Origin: an uncultured Flavobacteriaceae bacterium
Lineage (GTDB): Bacteria > Bacteroidota > Bacteroidia > Flavobacteriales > Flavobacteriaceae
Assembly (NCBI GenBank): GCA_947486785.1
Contig: CANKUU010000003.1
Coordinates: 1 to 64,000 of the forward strand
Reading direction: 5' to 3'
Length of the DNA stretch: 64,000 bases
Part shown: in pieces, positions 32,485 to 41,863 of the stretch
Layout: each line of letters begins with the position of its first letter
Position numbering within the stretch: position 1 is the first letter of the stretch
The notes under the pieces: generated by a model
The model's database searches: none
What the model was told of the DNA's origin: nothing
The model's input: the letters and a program-made list of their open reading frames with translations, nothing else
Program-made: the position numbers and the translations under genes

Positions 32485-35343
32485 TTATTCGATATCTGCA
32501 TAGGCTTCAATAGGAGCGCAAGTACAAATCAGATTACGGTCTCCATAGGCGTCATCTACACGTCTTACGGCAGGCCAAAATTTATTGTCAGCTATATAGG
32601 GTAGTGGAAAAGCTGCTTGCTGTCTGCTATAAGGAAAATCCCATAAATCGGCAGTTGTCATTTGCATAGTATGCGGGGCATTCTTCAATACGTTGTTGTG
32701 GTCGTCTAAAGTTGCGGCATCAATTTCTTCTCTAATCGCTAGTAGTGCTTCGCAGAAACGATCTAATTCGGCAAGGCTTTCACTTTCTGTTGGTTCAATC
32801 ATAATTGTGCCAGCTACTGGAAATGAAACGGTTGGAGCATGAAAGCCATAGTCCATCAATCGCTTTGCAATATCTGTTACTTCAATACCATTTTTTTTAA
32901 AAGGTCGGCAATCGAGAATCATTTCATGAGCAGCACGCCCACGTTCTCCTGTATAAAGAACATCGTATTTACCTTCTAAGCGATTTTTAATGTAATTCGC
33001 ATTTAAAATAGCGATTTCTGTAGAATGCCTTAAACCACTTTCGCCTAACATTTTAATGTAGCTGTAAGAGATTAAGCAAGCTAAAGAACTTCCCCACGGG
33101 GCAGCCGAAATGGCTGTAATCGCTTTTTCGCCTCCTGTCTTAATTACAGGGTTTCCTGGTAGAAAAGGAACTAGCTGTGGAGCTACGCAAATAGGGCCTA
33201 CTCCAGGACCACCGCCACCATGAGGAATAGCAAAAGTCTTGTGTAGATTTAAGTGGCATACATCGGCACCAATCATGCCTGGGTTAGTTAAGCCAACTTG
33301 TGCATTCATGTTAGCGCCATCCATATAAACCTGGCCGCCATGATCGTGAATAAGTTGTGTAATATGTTTAATAGAAGACTCAAATACGCCATGTGTAGAT
33401 GGGTATGTAACCATTAAAGCGGCAAGATTATCTGAATGTAAGTTTACTTTTTCTTCTAAATCTACAACATCAATATTACCTCTTTCATCCGTTTTGGTGA
33501 CTACAACTTTCATTCCGGCCATAACCGCAGAAGCTGGGTTTGTGCCGTGGGCGGAGGCTGGAATTAAACAGATATTACGATTTCCTTGGTTTCTAGATTC
33601 ATGATACGCCCTAATAGTCATTAAACCAGCATATTCTCCTTGTGCACCAGAATTAGGCTGTAACGAGGTGTCTGCAAAGCCAGTAATAATACTCAAATCT
33701 TTGGCTAATTCTTTCAACATTATTTGGTAACCTTCGGCTTGATCTAGAGGAACAAATGGGTGAATATTTGACCAATTTGCCATACTAAGTGGTAGCATTT
33801 CAGAAGCAGCATTTAGTTTCATGGTGCAACTGCCTAAAGAAATCATGGAGTGGTTGAGTGCTAAATCTTTTCGCTCTAGCTTTTTTATATAGCGCATCAA
33901 TTCTGTTTCTGAATGGTATGAATTGAATACACTATTTTCTAAAAAGGGAGTGTTGCGTTTTACCGAAGTAGGGATACTATCTTCTAGAGTTTCTGAGAAC
34001 GAAATATTTTGTGTTGTTTTACCTGAAAGTTCTTGAAAACAAGCTAATATATTTTTGATATCAATTTCACTAGTTGCCTCGTTAAGAGAAATTGAAACTG
34101 TGTTTTCGTTAATGTAATTGAGGTTTATTTTTTTCTTCTCTGCAATTTGCAATAATGTTACTGCATCTTCTACTTTCACTTTTATAGTATCAAAAAAGGC
34201 AGAGTTTAATTGCCGATAACCAGCTCCTTTTAATAGTTCGGAAAGTAATTTAGCGTTATGGTTTATTTTGTTCGCGATATATTGTAATCCTTTCGGACCA
34301 TGATACACCGCATACATGCTCGCCATTACAGCCAATAAAACTTGTGCTGTGCATATGTTAGAGGTAGCCTTATCTCTTTTTATATGTTGTTCTCTAGTTT
34401 GCAAGGCCATACGTAAAGCGGGCTTGCCATCGGTATCTTTAGAGACCCCAATTATTCTACCCGGAATACTTCTTTTGTAGGCTTCTTTAGTAGCGAAAAA
34501 GGCAGCGTGTGGTCCTCCGTATCCTAACGGAATGCCAAAACGCTGCGTAGTTCCAACAACTACATCAACACCAATATTCCCTGGAGGGCTTAGCAAAACC
34601 AGGCTCATTATATCTGCACAAACGGCAACTTTTATATTACGCTCCTGCGCTTTAGAAACAAAATTGGCATAATCATAAATTTGACCATGTTTACCCGGAT
34701 ATTGCAAAAGTGCACCGTAAAAATCACTATCAAAAGTAAAATCCTCATGATTACCAATCACCAATTCAATATTTAAAGGTGTTGAACGGGTTTTTAGTAA
34801 TGATAAAGTTTGTGGTAATATTTCTTCAGAAACAAAGAACTTTAAAATACCTTTTTTCTTTTGTTCTCTACTTCGAACATCAAAAAGCATGGTCATCGCT
34901 TCGGCAGCAGCAGTACTTTCATCTAAAAGCGAAGCATTAGCTATTTCCATTCCTGTAAGATCAGTTACAACCGTCTGAAAATTTAACAAGGCCTCTAGTC
35001 GTCCTTGTGCAATTTCTGCTTGATACGGAGTGTATGCGGTATACCAACTCGGATTTTCAAGAATGTTTCTTTTAATTGCTGATGGCGTAACACTTTCATG
35101 ATAACCTAGTCCGATGTATGTTTTGAATACCTTGTTTTTGTTTGCTAAGGTTTGAATGTGTTCTAAATACTCATGCTCACTCATTGGAGTATTCAGTTGA
35201 AGTGGACTTTTAAGGCGAATATCTTCAGGAATAGTCTCAAAAATAAGTTGTTCCACATTTTCAACATTAACCGTTTTTAACATATGTTGATGATCTTCGG
35301 GTCTGATACCTATATGGCGAGAAGCAAATACGTCAGTATTCAT
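32485..35343 (-). CDS. gcvP: Glycine dehydrogenase (P protein of the glycine cleavage system)
   Basis: PLP enzyme that decarboxylates glycine and passes the aminomethyl group to the H protein. 952 aa, the full-length fused form. N-terminal half: FASRHIGIRPEDHQHM and YTPYQAEIAQGRLEALLNFQ. C-terminal half: SCTMKLNAASEM, the Gly-rich SAHGTNPASAVMAG, and the PLP Lys in NLHKTFAIPHGGGGPGVGP (about residue 700). Other gcv genes are not in the window. It has its own terminator and is divergent from the UbiA-like gene. Confidence 0.97.
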   Translation of the reverse strand: MNTDVFASRHIGIRPEDHQHMLKTVNVENVEQLIFETIPEDIRLKSPLQLNTPMSEHEYLEHIQTLANKNKVFKTYIGLGYHESVTPSAIKRNILENPSWYTAYTPYQAEIAQGRLEALLNFQTVVTDLTGMEIANASLLDESTAAAEAMTMLFDVRSREQKKKGILKFFVSEEILPQTLSLLKTRSTPLNIELVIGNHEDFTFDSDFYGALLQYPGKHGQIYDYANFVSKAQERNIKVAVCADIMSLVLLSPPGNIGVDVVVGTTQRFGIPLGYGGPHAAFFATKEAYKRSIPGRIIGVSKDTDGKPALRMALQTREQHIKRDKATSNICTAQVLLAVMASMYAVYHGPKGLQYIANKINHNAKLLSELLKGAGYRQLNSAFFDTIKVKVEDAVTLLQIAEKKKINLNYINENTVSISLNEATSEIDIKNILACFQELSGKTTQNISFSETLEDSIPTSVKRNTPFLENSVFNSYHSETELMRYIKKLERKDLALNHSMISLGSCTMKLNAASEMLPLSMANWSNIHPFVPLDQAEGYQIMLKELAKDLSIITGFADTSLQPNSGAQGEYAGLMTIRAYHESRNQGNRNICLIPASAHGTNPASAVMAGMKVVVTKTDERGNIDVVDLEEKVNLHSDNLAALMVTYPSTHGVFESSIKHITQLIHDHGGQVYMDGANMNAQVGLTNPGMIGADVCHLNLHKTFAIPHGGGGPGVGPICVAPQLVPFLPGNPVIKTGGEKAITAISAAPWGSSLACLISYSYIKMLGESGLRHSTEIAILNANYIKNRLEGKYDVLYTGERGRAAHEMILDCRPFKKNGIEVTDIAKRLMDYGFHAPTVSFPVAGTIMIEPTESESLAELDRFCEALLAIREEIDAATLDDHNNVLKNAPHTMQMTTADLWDFPYSRQQAAFPLPYIADNKFWPAVRRVDDAYGDRNLICTCAPIEAYADIE

Positions 35344-35472
35344 AAGTTTGAATTGAAATTAGAGTTGCGAAATTAGTAAATATTTAGCTGTATTTAATCG
35401 GTTTAATAGATATGAGAGCGAAAGTTTTTAACCAAAAACATAGGTTATAAACAGTTTAGTTAAATTTGTTTC

Positions 35473-36291
35473 ATGAAGTTGTTAAAATGGGTTTTTGATT
35501 TTTATCTTGATGCCAGTATTCATGTTGCCGTGGCCGTATACTGCCTAATTAGGGTTACGGCACTAATTTTTGGAATTTCTTTAGATCAACATTTTTTATA
35601 CGTAGCATTTTTTGGATCTATTACCTGTTATAATTTTATCAAATATGGAGTAGAGGCAAAAAAGTATTTTTTAATTACAAATCAATATCATAAAGGTATT
35701 CAGGTTTTTAGTATCATTTCTTTGGCTATTGCCGGCTATCATATTTTTTTCTTAAGCGCTAAAGTTTGGTTTGGTATTCTTTGTCTTTTAATACTTTCTG
35801 GGCTTTATGCAATTCCCATATCACCTAGGAGTAAAAATTTAAGAAGTTGGGGCGGACTTAAGATTTTTGTGGTTGCTGTAGTTTGGTCTGGAGTTACTGT
35901 TTTTTTGCCCGTGCTTTGTGCTAAAGCTCAGTTTTCTTTTGATGTTTATATAGAGGCGATACAGCGTGTTCTTTTAATACTCATTTTAATAGTGCCTTTT
36001 GAAATACGTGATCTTATATATGATGAATCTGAATTAAGAACCTTACCGCAGAGAATTGGTGTCGCTAACACTAAGTTTTTTGGTGCAACTGCGGTCATGC
36101 TTTTTTACTTTAGCACCTTTTTTAAAGACAACATTTCTATACGAGAAGTACTACTTAAAGGCACCTTATTTTTAGTTCTTGGTGTCGTAACTTTTATTAC
36201 TCGGAGAAAACAACCAAAATATTTTGCTTCTTTTTGGGTGGAGAGTATACCCATATTTTGGTGGGTATTTGCACTTATTTTGTATCGTTAA
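35473..36291 (+). CDS. UbiA-like membrane protein with degenerate first Asp motif
   Basis: 272-aa protein with about eight hydrophobic segments. The second UbiA signature is good: EIRDLIYDESELRTLPQRIG (about residues 178-197; R-D-x3-D...R-T-L-P). The first motif, normally N-D-x2-D-x3-D, reads CYNFIKYGVEAK (about 57-68), with no Asp. Known: UbiA enzymes bind the prenyl-diphosphate Mg ions through both Asp motifs. It may therefore be an atypical or non-prenylating member. The gene abuts the convergent zinc-protein gene. Confidence 0.65.
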   Translation: MKLLKWVFDFYLDASIHVAVAVYCLIRVTALIFGISLDQHFLYVAFFGSITCYNFIKYGVEAKKYFLITNQYHKGIQVFSIISLAIAGYHIFFLSAKVWFGILCLLILSGLYAIPISPRSKNLRSWGGLKIFVVAVVWSGVTVFLPVLCAKAQFSFDVYIEAIQRVLLILILIVPFEIRDLIYDESELRTLPQRIGVANTKFFGATAVMLFYFSTFFKDNISIREVLLKGTLFLVLGVVTFITRRKQPKYFASFWVESIPIFWWVFALILYR

Positions 36292-36292
36292 T

Positions 36293-36520
36293 TTATAGTT
36301 TGTTTTGTAGTTCTTGTTTAATTTTAGACTTTTCTTGATCTGAAAGTACTCTGAGGTTTGCCTTTTGGCAAAGCGAGGTTAATTTGGTGTTTTTTTGCGA
36401 ATGCGTTGCACATGTTTTGCAGATTAATAGGTGAAAGCGTAGCTTTATTTTTTCTATAAGTGTTGCTTCCCCATATTGGGCTTTATCACATATTGTAGCA
36501 GCTTTGTCGCAAGAATTCAT
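36293..36520 (-). CDS. Small soluble ZAS-type zinc protein, probable anti-sigma factor
   Basis: 75 aa, no membrane helix, no signal peptide. It contains H-x3-C-x2-C (HLLICKTC, about residues 30-37), the zinc-binding anti-sigma (ZAS) signature, and two earlier Cys near the N-terminus (SCDKAATICDK). The gene starts two bases after the sigma-factor stop, so translation is probably coupled. Known: soluble ZAS proteins such as RsrA hold ECF sigma factors and can respond to thiol oxidation. The role here is inferred from motif and position. Confidence 0.72.
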   Translation of the reverse strand: MNSCDKAATICDKAQYGEATLIEKIKLRFHLLICKTCATHSQKNTKLTSLCQKANLRVLSDQEKSKIKQELQNKL

Positions 36521-36522
36521 AA

Positions 36523-37080
36523 CTAAAACCAGTTTTTGTTAAGGCAACTCATCAAAGAAGTTCTGGCTCTATGAATCATTACCCAAAGGTTTGACGGATT
36601 TATTCCAAGTTCATTACAAATATCTTCTGTACTTACGCCCTGAATAGTTTTCATTTTAAAAACTTGAGCTTGTTTTAGGGGTAATTTTGAGATGCAAGAT
36701 TGAATGGCAAGACCTAGTTCTTTATTTTCTAAAGTACTATTTTCTTGTGTGCTAAAAGGGTCTGCTATACGTTCTTCAAGCCAGTCTCCATCTGCGCTAC
36801 TGTTTGCGCTGTAAGACATGCGAACTTCTGCTTTTCCTTTGGTAGAGTTTGATTTGCGATAGTGGTCAATTACTTTTCGTTTTAAAATTGCGATTAACCA
36901 AGTACGCTCAGCTGCATCTCCTTTGAAATTCTTAGCAGATTTAAGGCCTGCAAAAAAAGTTTCTTGTACTAGGTCTTTAGCAACTTCGGCATCGCTTACC
37001 CTAGAAATCGCATAATTGAAAAGGTAGTCGGCGTAAGCGTCTACCCAAAGATTAGGATTTAATTGGTGTGCTGTCATCAT
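36523..37080 (-). CDS. ECF-type sigma-70 family factor
   Basis: 185 aa. Region 2 (about residues 16-75) has AKDLVQETFFAGLKSAKNFKG and WLIAILKRKVIDHYRK. Region 4 (about 130-180) has LPLKQAQVFKMKTIQGVST and the helix-turn-helix GINPSNLWVMIHRAR. The SNLWVMIHRAR block recalls the TIGR02943 group of Bacteroidetes sigma factors (from memory). The start has two ATGs (37080, 37077); the choice does not matter for function. It is followed at once by the ZAS protein gene and is divergent from the rhodanese gene. Target promoters are unknown. Confidence 0.88.
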   Translation of the reverse strand: MMTAHQLNPNLWVDAYADYLFNYAISRVSDAEVAKDLVQETFFAGLKSAKNFKGDAAERTWLIAILKRKVIDHYRKSNSTKGKAEVRMSYSANSSADGDWLEERIADPFSTQENSTLENKELGLAIQSCISKLPLKQAQVFKMKTIQGVSTEDICNELGINPSNLWVMIHRARTSLMSCLNKNWF

Positions 37081-37169
37081 TTAGTGTTGTAGGTAAAAAT
37101 AACCATTTTTGAGCGAATTAACTGTAAATTTTAGTTGTCTTGCTTTTTATTTTAGCCAACAATATTTTT

Positions 37170-37177
37170 TAACTTTG
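37170..37177 (+). promoter_or_regulatory. Probable -7 element for the rhodanese gene
   Basis: TAACTTTG fits TAnnTTTG and lies 19 bases before the ATG at 37196. No TTG at the proper distance. It lies downstream of the ORF-track start (37109), which argues for the 37196 start. Confidence 0.45.
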
Positions 37178-37195
37178 AAAAACTTTAAATATGCT

Positions 37196-37546
37196 ATGAA
37201 ATATTATATCAGTTTTTTAGTGCTTTTATCACTGTTAACAAGCTGTACTCAAATTAAAACAAAATCTATCACGAAAGTTTCACAGAATGAATTTAATGAT
37301 GTGATTTTGATAGATGTTCGCAGTCCAGACGAATTTGCTGCAGGTCACATTAAAAATGCTAGAAATATAAATTGGTTTGATGCTGATTTTGCGAAACAAA
37401 TGTCGACCATTGATAAAAAGGAAACTATTTATTTGTATTGTAAAAAAGGAGGTCGAAGTGCAAAAGCTGCTGCACTTTTAGACTCTTTAGGATACCAAAA
37501 AGTGGTGAACTTAGAGGGTGGCTATGATGCTTTTATTCAAAAATAG
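37196..37546 (+). CDS. Rhodanese-domain lipoprotein
   Basis: About 116 aa. The N-terminus MKYYISFLVLLSLLTSC is a lipoprotein signal with the lipobox Cys near residue 17. A single rhodanese domain follows: VILIDVRSPDEFAAGHIKNA, then the active-site loop YCKKGGRSAKAA with the catalytic Cys in C-x4-R. Known: such domains bind a persulfide or act as sulfur carriers. ATG 37196 is chosen over 37109 because the signal peptide begins there and a promoter box lies between them. It is divergent from the sigma-factor gene. Confidence 0.85.
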   Translation: MKYYISFLVLLSLLTSCTQIKTKSITKVSQNEFNDVILIDVRSPDEFAAGHIKNARNINWFDADFAKQMSTIDKKETIYLYCKKGGRSAKAAALLDSLGYQKVVNLEGGYDAFIQK

Positions 37547-37975
37547 AAATCATTATGTGTTTTAATTGAAAGTTCCTTTCTCCATGGCAAACCAATTTCA
37601 TCAATAGATAATCAACCTATGTTATTGTTTTTAGGTATGCTTATAAATCAAACTAAAAATTACAGCTTTTAGCTACTATACCGTTTAAAGCCATAAGAAT
37701 GCCTTGGTGTGGTATTCAAAAACAAAACTGAATAATTAAAAATTTAGCAACATTAGCTGTTATTTTTTAATTTACTCTTGATAGTTACATGTTTTGGGAT
37801 ACTATCTTGCTGGTATTCAAAAGAAGTATTTCATTCTTGTAATAGTTGCCTATAGCTACCCTCAATTTCTGAACGTATTCTTTATTTTGGTTTCAATTTT
37901 GTTTAAAAAGAAAATCTATTTGACTAAAACTTTGTGTACCACCAATACTTAACATCTACATGACTATTGTTTTGC
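37547..37975. other. 429-base region without a gene
   Basis: AT-rich, no convincing ORF on either strand and no clear terminator. ggtattcaaaa occurs twice (near 37711 and 37812), perhaps by chance. It may be the remains of a lost gene, but no protein family could be recognised in any frame. Confidence 0.4.
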
Positions 37976-40015
37976 TTATGTATTAGTTTGTTTGTCTTCT
38001 AATAAACCAGCTCGTTCTAATAAAGCTTCTACTTTGGGTTCAGCTCCTCTAAATCGTTTGTATAAAACCATAGGGTTTTCTGTTCCGCCTTTTGAAAGTA
38101 CATGGTCTTTAAATTTCTTAGCAATATCTTTGTTAAAGACCCCTTTTTCTTTAAAGTATGCAAACGTATCTGCGTCTAAAACTTCCGCCCATTTGTAACT
38201 ATAATACCCTGCAGAATAGCCTCCTTGAAAAATATGAGCAAAAGCAGTGCTCATACAAGTTTCTGGGGTATCAGGGTAAAGATTTGTGCCGTGGAAAGCC
38301 TCATTTTCATGGGCTTTTACATCTGTAATATTTGATGGGTCTTTAGCGTGCCACGACAAATCTAAAAGGCCAAAACTTAGTTGGCGCATGGTCGCCATAC
38401 CCTCTTGAAAAGTAGCTGATTCTTTTATTTTTTCAACAAGTTCCATCGGAATGACTTCTCCCGTTTTGTAGTGCTTAGCAAATAATTTGAGGGTCTCTTT
38501 TTCATAACACCAGTTTTCCATAACCTGTGACGGTAGCTCTACAAAATCCCAATAAACTGAGGTTCCAGATAGGCTAGGGTAGTGGGTATTGGCTAGCATG
38601 CCATGAAGGCCGTGACCAAACTCATGAAATAAAGTAGTTACTTCATTAAAGGTTAAAAGAGATGGTTTTGTTTCTGTAGAAGGTGTAAAGTTGCACACAA
38701 TTGAAACGTGGGGGCGTGAGTTTTTTCCGTTTCTTTTGTATTGCGGTTTAAAAGAAGTCATCCAAGCGCCACCACGTTTACCTGCTCTAGGATGAAAATC
38801 AGCATAAAAAATGGCTATAAAATTCTTCTCTAAGTCATAAACACGAAAAGTTTTTACTTCTTCGTGATACGTGTCAATATCAGAAACCTCTTCAAAAAGA
38901 AGACCAAATAATCGTTCTGCAACTTTAAAAACGCCTGAAATTACATTTTCGAGTTTAAAATAGGGTTTTAACTGTTCGTCGTCTAAATTAAATAATTTCT
39001 GTTTTAATTTTTCAGAATAGTAACTACCATCCCATTTTTGTAAATGGTCAATGCTGTCAATTGATTTAGCAAAGTCTTCTAGCTGTTTAAATTCCTTATC
39101 GGCAGCTGGTTTAGCCTTTTTTAAAAGTTCATTTAAGAAGGTATAAACTTTTTCTGGCGTTTCTGCCATACGTTCTTCTAGTACAAAATGGGCATGGGTT
39201 TTATAGCCTAAAAGAGTAGCACGTTTATGACGTAAATTAGCTATTTTTAAGACAATTTGTTGGTTATCTAGTTCATCTCCTTTAAAAGATTTACTGCCAT
39301 AGGCTAAAGAAAGTTCTTTTCGAAGGCTTCTATTTTTGGCATATTTCATAAAAGTAGAGTAGCTTGGGTAATCTAAGGTAATCATCCAGCCAGTTGTTTT
39401 ACCTTTTAATCTTGCTAATTGCGCTGCTGCCTCCTTAGCGCCTTCTGGTAAACCATTTAAATCACTTTCATTAGAAATATGCTTTTGATATTTATTGGTT
39501 TCTGCGAGAATATTCTCGCCAAATTTTAATGTTAACTTAGATAATTCTTCATCAATTTCGCGTAAACGTTTCTTTTTAGTTACAGATAAATTTGCTCCGT
39601 TTCTAGTAAAACTTTTATAGCGTTTGTTCAGTAAAGTTTTTTGCTCTGCCGATAGCTCTAATTTGTTTTGTTGATCATAAACAGCCTTAATTCTTTTAAA
39701 GAGCAGTTCGTTTAAGGTTATGTCGTTACCAAACGCGGTAAGTAGTGGTGAAACCTCTTGTGCTATTTTTTGAATTTCTTCATTAGTTTCTGCAGCGTTT
39801 AAATTAAAGAATACGCTAGAGATTCGGTCTAGTTGTTGGCCAGAAAATTCTAATGCTTCAATCGTATTTTCAAAAGATGGCGTTTCTGAGTTAGCGGTAA
39901 TTGCATCAATTTCGGCTTTAGCATCTGCTATTGCTTTTATAAAAGCAGGTTTAAAATGCTTGTTCTTTATTGTAGAAAATGGTGCGGTATCAAAAGGAGA
40001 TAAAAGTGGATTCAT
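37976..40015 (-). CDS. M3-family zinc metallopeptidase (peptidyl-dipeptidase Dcp type)
   Basis: 679 aa. The zinc motif HEFGHGLHGML (about residues 462-472) has the H-E-x2-H core, with the third ligand Glu about 25 residues later in SVYWDFVELPSQVMENW. The long N-terminal helical part and the C-terminal FAHIFQGGYSAGYYSYKWAE are typical of Dcp/oligopeptidase A enzymes, which cut short peptides. No signal peptide, so it acts in the cytoplasm. It follows purE by 73 bases in the same direction but has no clear functional link. Confidence 0.92.
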   Translation of the reverse strand: MNPLLSPFDTAPFSTIKNKHFKPAFIKAIADAKAEIDAITANSETPSFENTIEALEFSGQQLDRISSVFFNLNAAETNEEIQKIAQEVSPLLTAFGNDITLNELLFKRIKAVYDQQNKLELSAEQKTLLNKRYKSFTRNGANLSVTKKKRLREIDEELSKLTLKFGENILAETNKYQKHISNESDLNGLPEGAKEAAAQLARLKGKTTGWMITLDYPSYSTFMKYAKNRSLRKELSLAYGSKSFKGDELDNQQIVLKIANLRHKRATLLGYKTHAHFVLEERMAETPEKVYTFLNELLKKAKPAADKEFKQLEDFAKSIDSIDHLQKWDGSYYSEKLKQKLFNLDDEQLKPYFKLENVISGVFKVAERLFGLLFEEVSDIDTYHEEVKTFRVYDLEKNFIAIFYADFHPRAGKRGGAWMTSFKPQYKRNGKNSRPHVSIVCNFTPSTETKPSLLTFNEVTTLFHEFGHGLHGMLANTHYPSLSGTSVYWDFVELPSQVMENWCYEKETLKLFAKHYKTGEVIPMELVEKIKESATFQEGMATMRQLSFGLLDLSWHAKDPSNITDVKAHENEAFHGTNLYPDTPETCMSTAFAHIFQGGYSAGYYSYKWAEVLDADTFAYFKEKGVFNKDIAKKFKDHVLSKGGTENPMVLYKRFRGAEPKVEALLERAGLLEDKQTNT

Positions 40016-40088
40016 TTGGGTGTTTATTTGTTATTGGTTCTCTGCCTTAAAATTTGTTTTTGAAACTTAAAAAAATCAGCTAGTATAT

Positions 40089-40580
40089 CTACTTCATCGT
40101 TCGTACTTCTTTAGCTCCTAAAATCACTTTTTGTTTTAAACCTTCTTTGTAAAAAATGATTTTATCTAAAACGCATTTATCAGTAGAACCAATTATCTGT
40201 GCAGCAAGAATACCGGCATTTTTTGCTCCATTCAGCGCAACTGTAGCTACTGGAACGCCTCCGGGCATCTGAAGGATCGATAAAATTGAATCCCATCCGT
40301 CTATAGAGTTGCTGCTTTTTACGGGTACTCCTATAACTGGTAGCGGAGATAAAGACGCTACCATTCCTGGCAAATGTGCTGCTCCACCGGCACCTGCGAT
40401 AATTACCGTATAGCCATTGGTATGTGCATTTTTGCTAAAATCAAACAGTTTTTCGGGCGTTCTGTGCGCCGATACAATATCGACATCAACTTCAATATCA
40501 AATCCTTTTAAAATATCTATGGCATCTTGCATTACCGGTAGGTCGCTTGTGCTGCCCATTACAATGGCTACTTTACTCAT
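40089..40580 (-). CDS. purE: N5-carboxyaminoimidazole ribonucleotide mutase PurE
   Basis: Class I PurE, 163 aa, which converts N5-CAIR to CAIR in purine synthesis. It has MGSTSDLPVM (about residues 8-17), SAHRTPEKLFDF (about 40-51) and the AGAGGAAHLPGMVAS loop (about 62-76), all active-site parts. The ATG lies one base after the purK stop, so both subunit genes form an operon purK-purE. Confidence 0.96.
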   Translation of the reverse strand: MSKVAIVMGSTSDLPVMQDAIDILKGFDIEVDVDIVSAHRTPEKLFDFSKNAHTNGYTVIIAGAGGAAHLPGMVASLSPLPVIGVPVKSSNSIDGWDSILSILQMPGGVPVATVALNGAKNAGILAAQIIGSTDKCVLDKIIFYKEGLKQKVILGAKEVRTMK

Positions 40581-40581
40581 C

Positions 40582-41754
40582 TTATTTGCTGATTACTTTT
40601 ATGGTTTCTTTTACTTTTTGTGCAATTTTACGAGCTACATCTATATTTTTATTTACAATGGTAACATGTCCCATTTTTCTAAAAGGCCGGGTATGTTTTT
40701 TTCCATAAATGTGGGGCGTTACACCTTCCATCGACATAATTTCTTTCATATTTTCATAAACCACCTCGCCTTTATAACCCTCTGCACCCACTAAATTTAC
40801 CATAATACCCGCAACTTTACTATCGGTTTTGCCTAGAGGTAAGTTTAGAATAGCACGAATATGTTGTTCAAATTGATTGGTGTAACTTGCTTCTATGCTG
40901 TAATGACCACTATTATGGGGTCTAGGTGCTACTTCGTTTACTAAAATTTCATTGTCAGCGGTTTGAAACATTTCAACAGCCAAAATACCAACATGTCCAA
41001 TTTTATCAGAAACTTTTAAAGCTACTTCTTTCGCTCTTTCGGCAATACTAGCATCAATACGAGCAGGGCATATTACATATTCTACCTGATTTGCCTCAGG
41101 GTGAAATTCCATTTCTACCACAGGATAGGTAACTACCTCACCTGAAACATTTCTAACCACAATGACTGCTAGTTCATTTTTAAAAGGAATCATTTTTTCT
41201 GCAATACATTCACCTGCAGGTAAGCCTTCTAAATCGCTAAAACTTCTAATTACTTTTACCCCTTGCCCGTCGTAACCAAATTGAGCGGCTTTCCAAACAA
41301 ATGGGAAAGTTAAATTTTTGTTGTTTATACTATCTTTTATTTCACTTGCGAACGCAAAACGTAAAAAGTCGGCAGTTGGAATGTCGTTATCGGTATAAAA
41401 TAATTTTTGAGTTGCTTTGTTTTGAATTGTTCGAAGCGCTTTTGTCGGCGGATAAACGCTCACCCCCTCTTCTTCTAGCTTTATGAGGGCCTCAATATTT
41501 ACATTCTCAATTTCAATCGTTAAAACGTCAACTTGTTTTCCAAAATTATAAACGTCCTCAAAATTCATCAAGTTTCCTTGTACAAATTCGTCGCTAGCAA
41601 TTCTACAAGGAGCTTCGTTGGAAGCCTCTAAAACTTTGGTGTAAATATCAAACTTTCTAGTTTCATACAATAGCATTTTACCCAATTGTCCGCCTCCTAA
41701 AATTCCTAATTTGAAATTCGATGAAAAAAAGTTTTTAAAATTATCCTGTAGCAT
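40582..41754 (-). CDS. purK: N5-carboxyaminoimidazole ribonucleotide synthase PurK
   Basis: ATP-grasp enzyme that carboxylates AIR with bicarbonate and ATP. It starts with a Rossmann-like LGILGGGQLGKML, then has the ATP-grasp motifs FVWKAAQFGYDGQGVKV and EVAPRPHNSGHYSIEA. About 390 aa from ATG 41754; ATG 41763 is also possible. The ORF-track start at 41805 lies upstream of a TATTTTTG promoter box (41779-41772) and is rejected. It is the first gene of the purK-purE operon, divergent from hpt-adk, so purine synthesis and salvage genes share one intergenic region. Confidence 0.94.
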   Translation of the reverse strand: MLQDNFKNFFSSNFKLGILGGGQLGKMLLYETRKFDIYTKVLEASNEAPCRIASDEFVQGNLMNFEDVYNFGKQVDVLTIEIENVNIEALIKLEEEGVSVYPPTKALRTIQNKATQKLFYTDNDIPTADFLRFAFASEIKDSINNKNLTFPFVWKAAQFGYDGQGVKVIRSFSDLEGLPAGECIAEKMIPFKNELAVIVVRNVSGEVVTYPVVEMEFHPEANQVEYVICPARIDASIAERAKEVALKVSDKIGHVGILAVEMFQTADNEILVNEVAPRPHNSGHYSIEASYTNQFEQHIRAILNLPLGKTDSKVAGIMVNLVGAEGYKGEVVYENMKEIMSMEGVTPHIYGKKHTRPFRKMGHVTIVNKNIDVARKIAQKVKETIKVISK

Positions 41755-41771
41755 CTTGTTCATTCTTAAGA

Positions 41772-41779
41772 CAAAAATA
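41772..41779 (-). promoter_or_regulatory. Probable -7 element for purK
   Basis: TATTTTTG on the minus strand. The start of transcription would lie at about 41765, directly at the proposed purK start codons, giving a very short leader. Confidence 0.45.
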
Positions 41780-41832
41780 CGTCGAATTACTAAAACCATT
41801 GGCATGCCTTTAAAAAAGCAAAATCAAAACAG

Positions 41833-41840
41833 TATATTTG
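41833..41840 (+). promoter_or_regulatory. Probable -7 element for hpt-adk
   Basis: TATATTTG matches TAnnTTTG and lies 24 bases before the ATG at 41864. The -33 part is not clear. Confidence 0.45.
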
Positions 41841-41863
41841 CCCCTGTTAAACGCAAATTTTAA

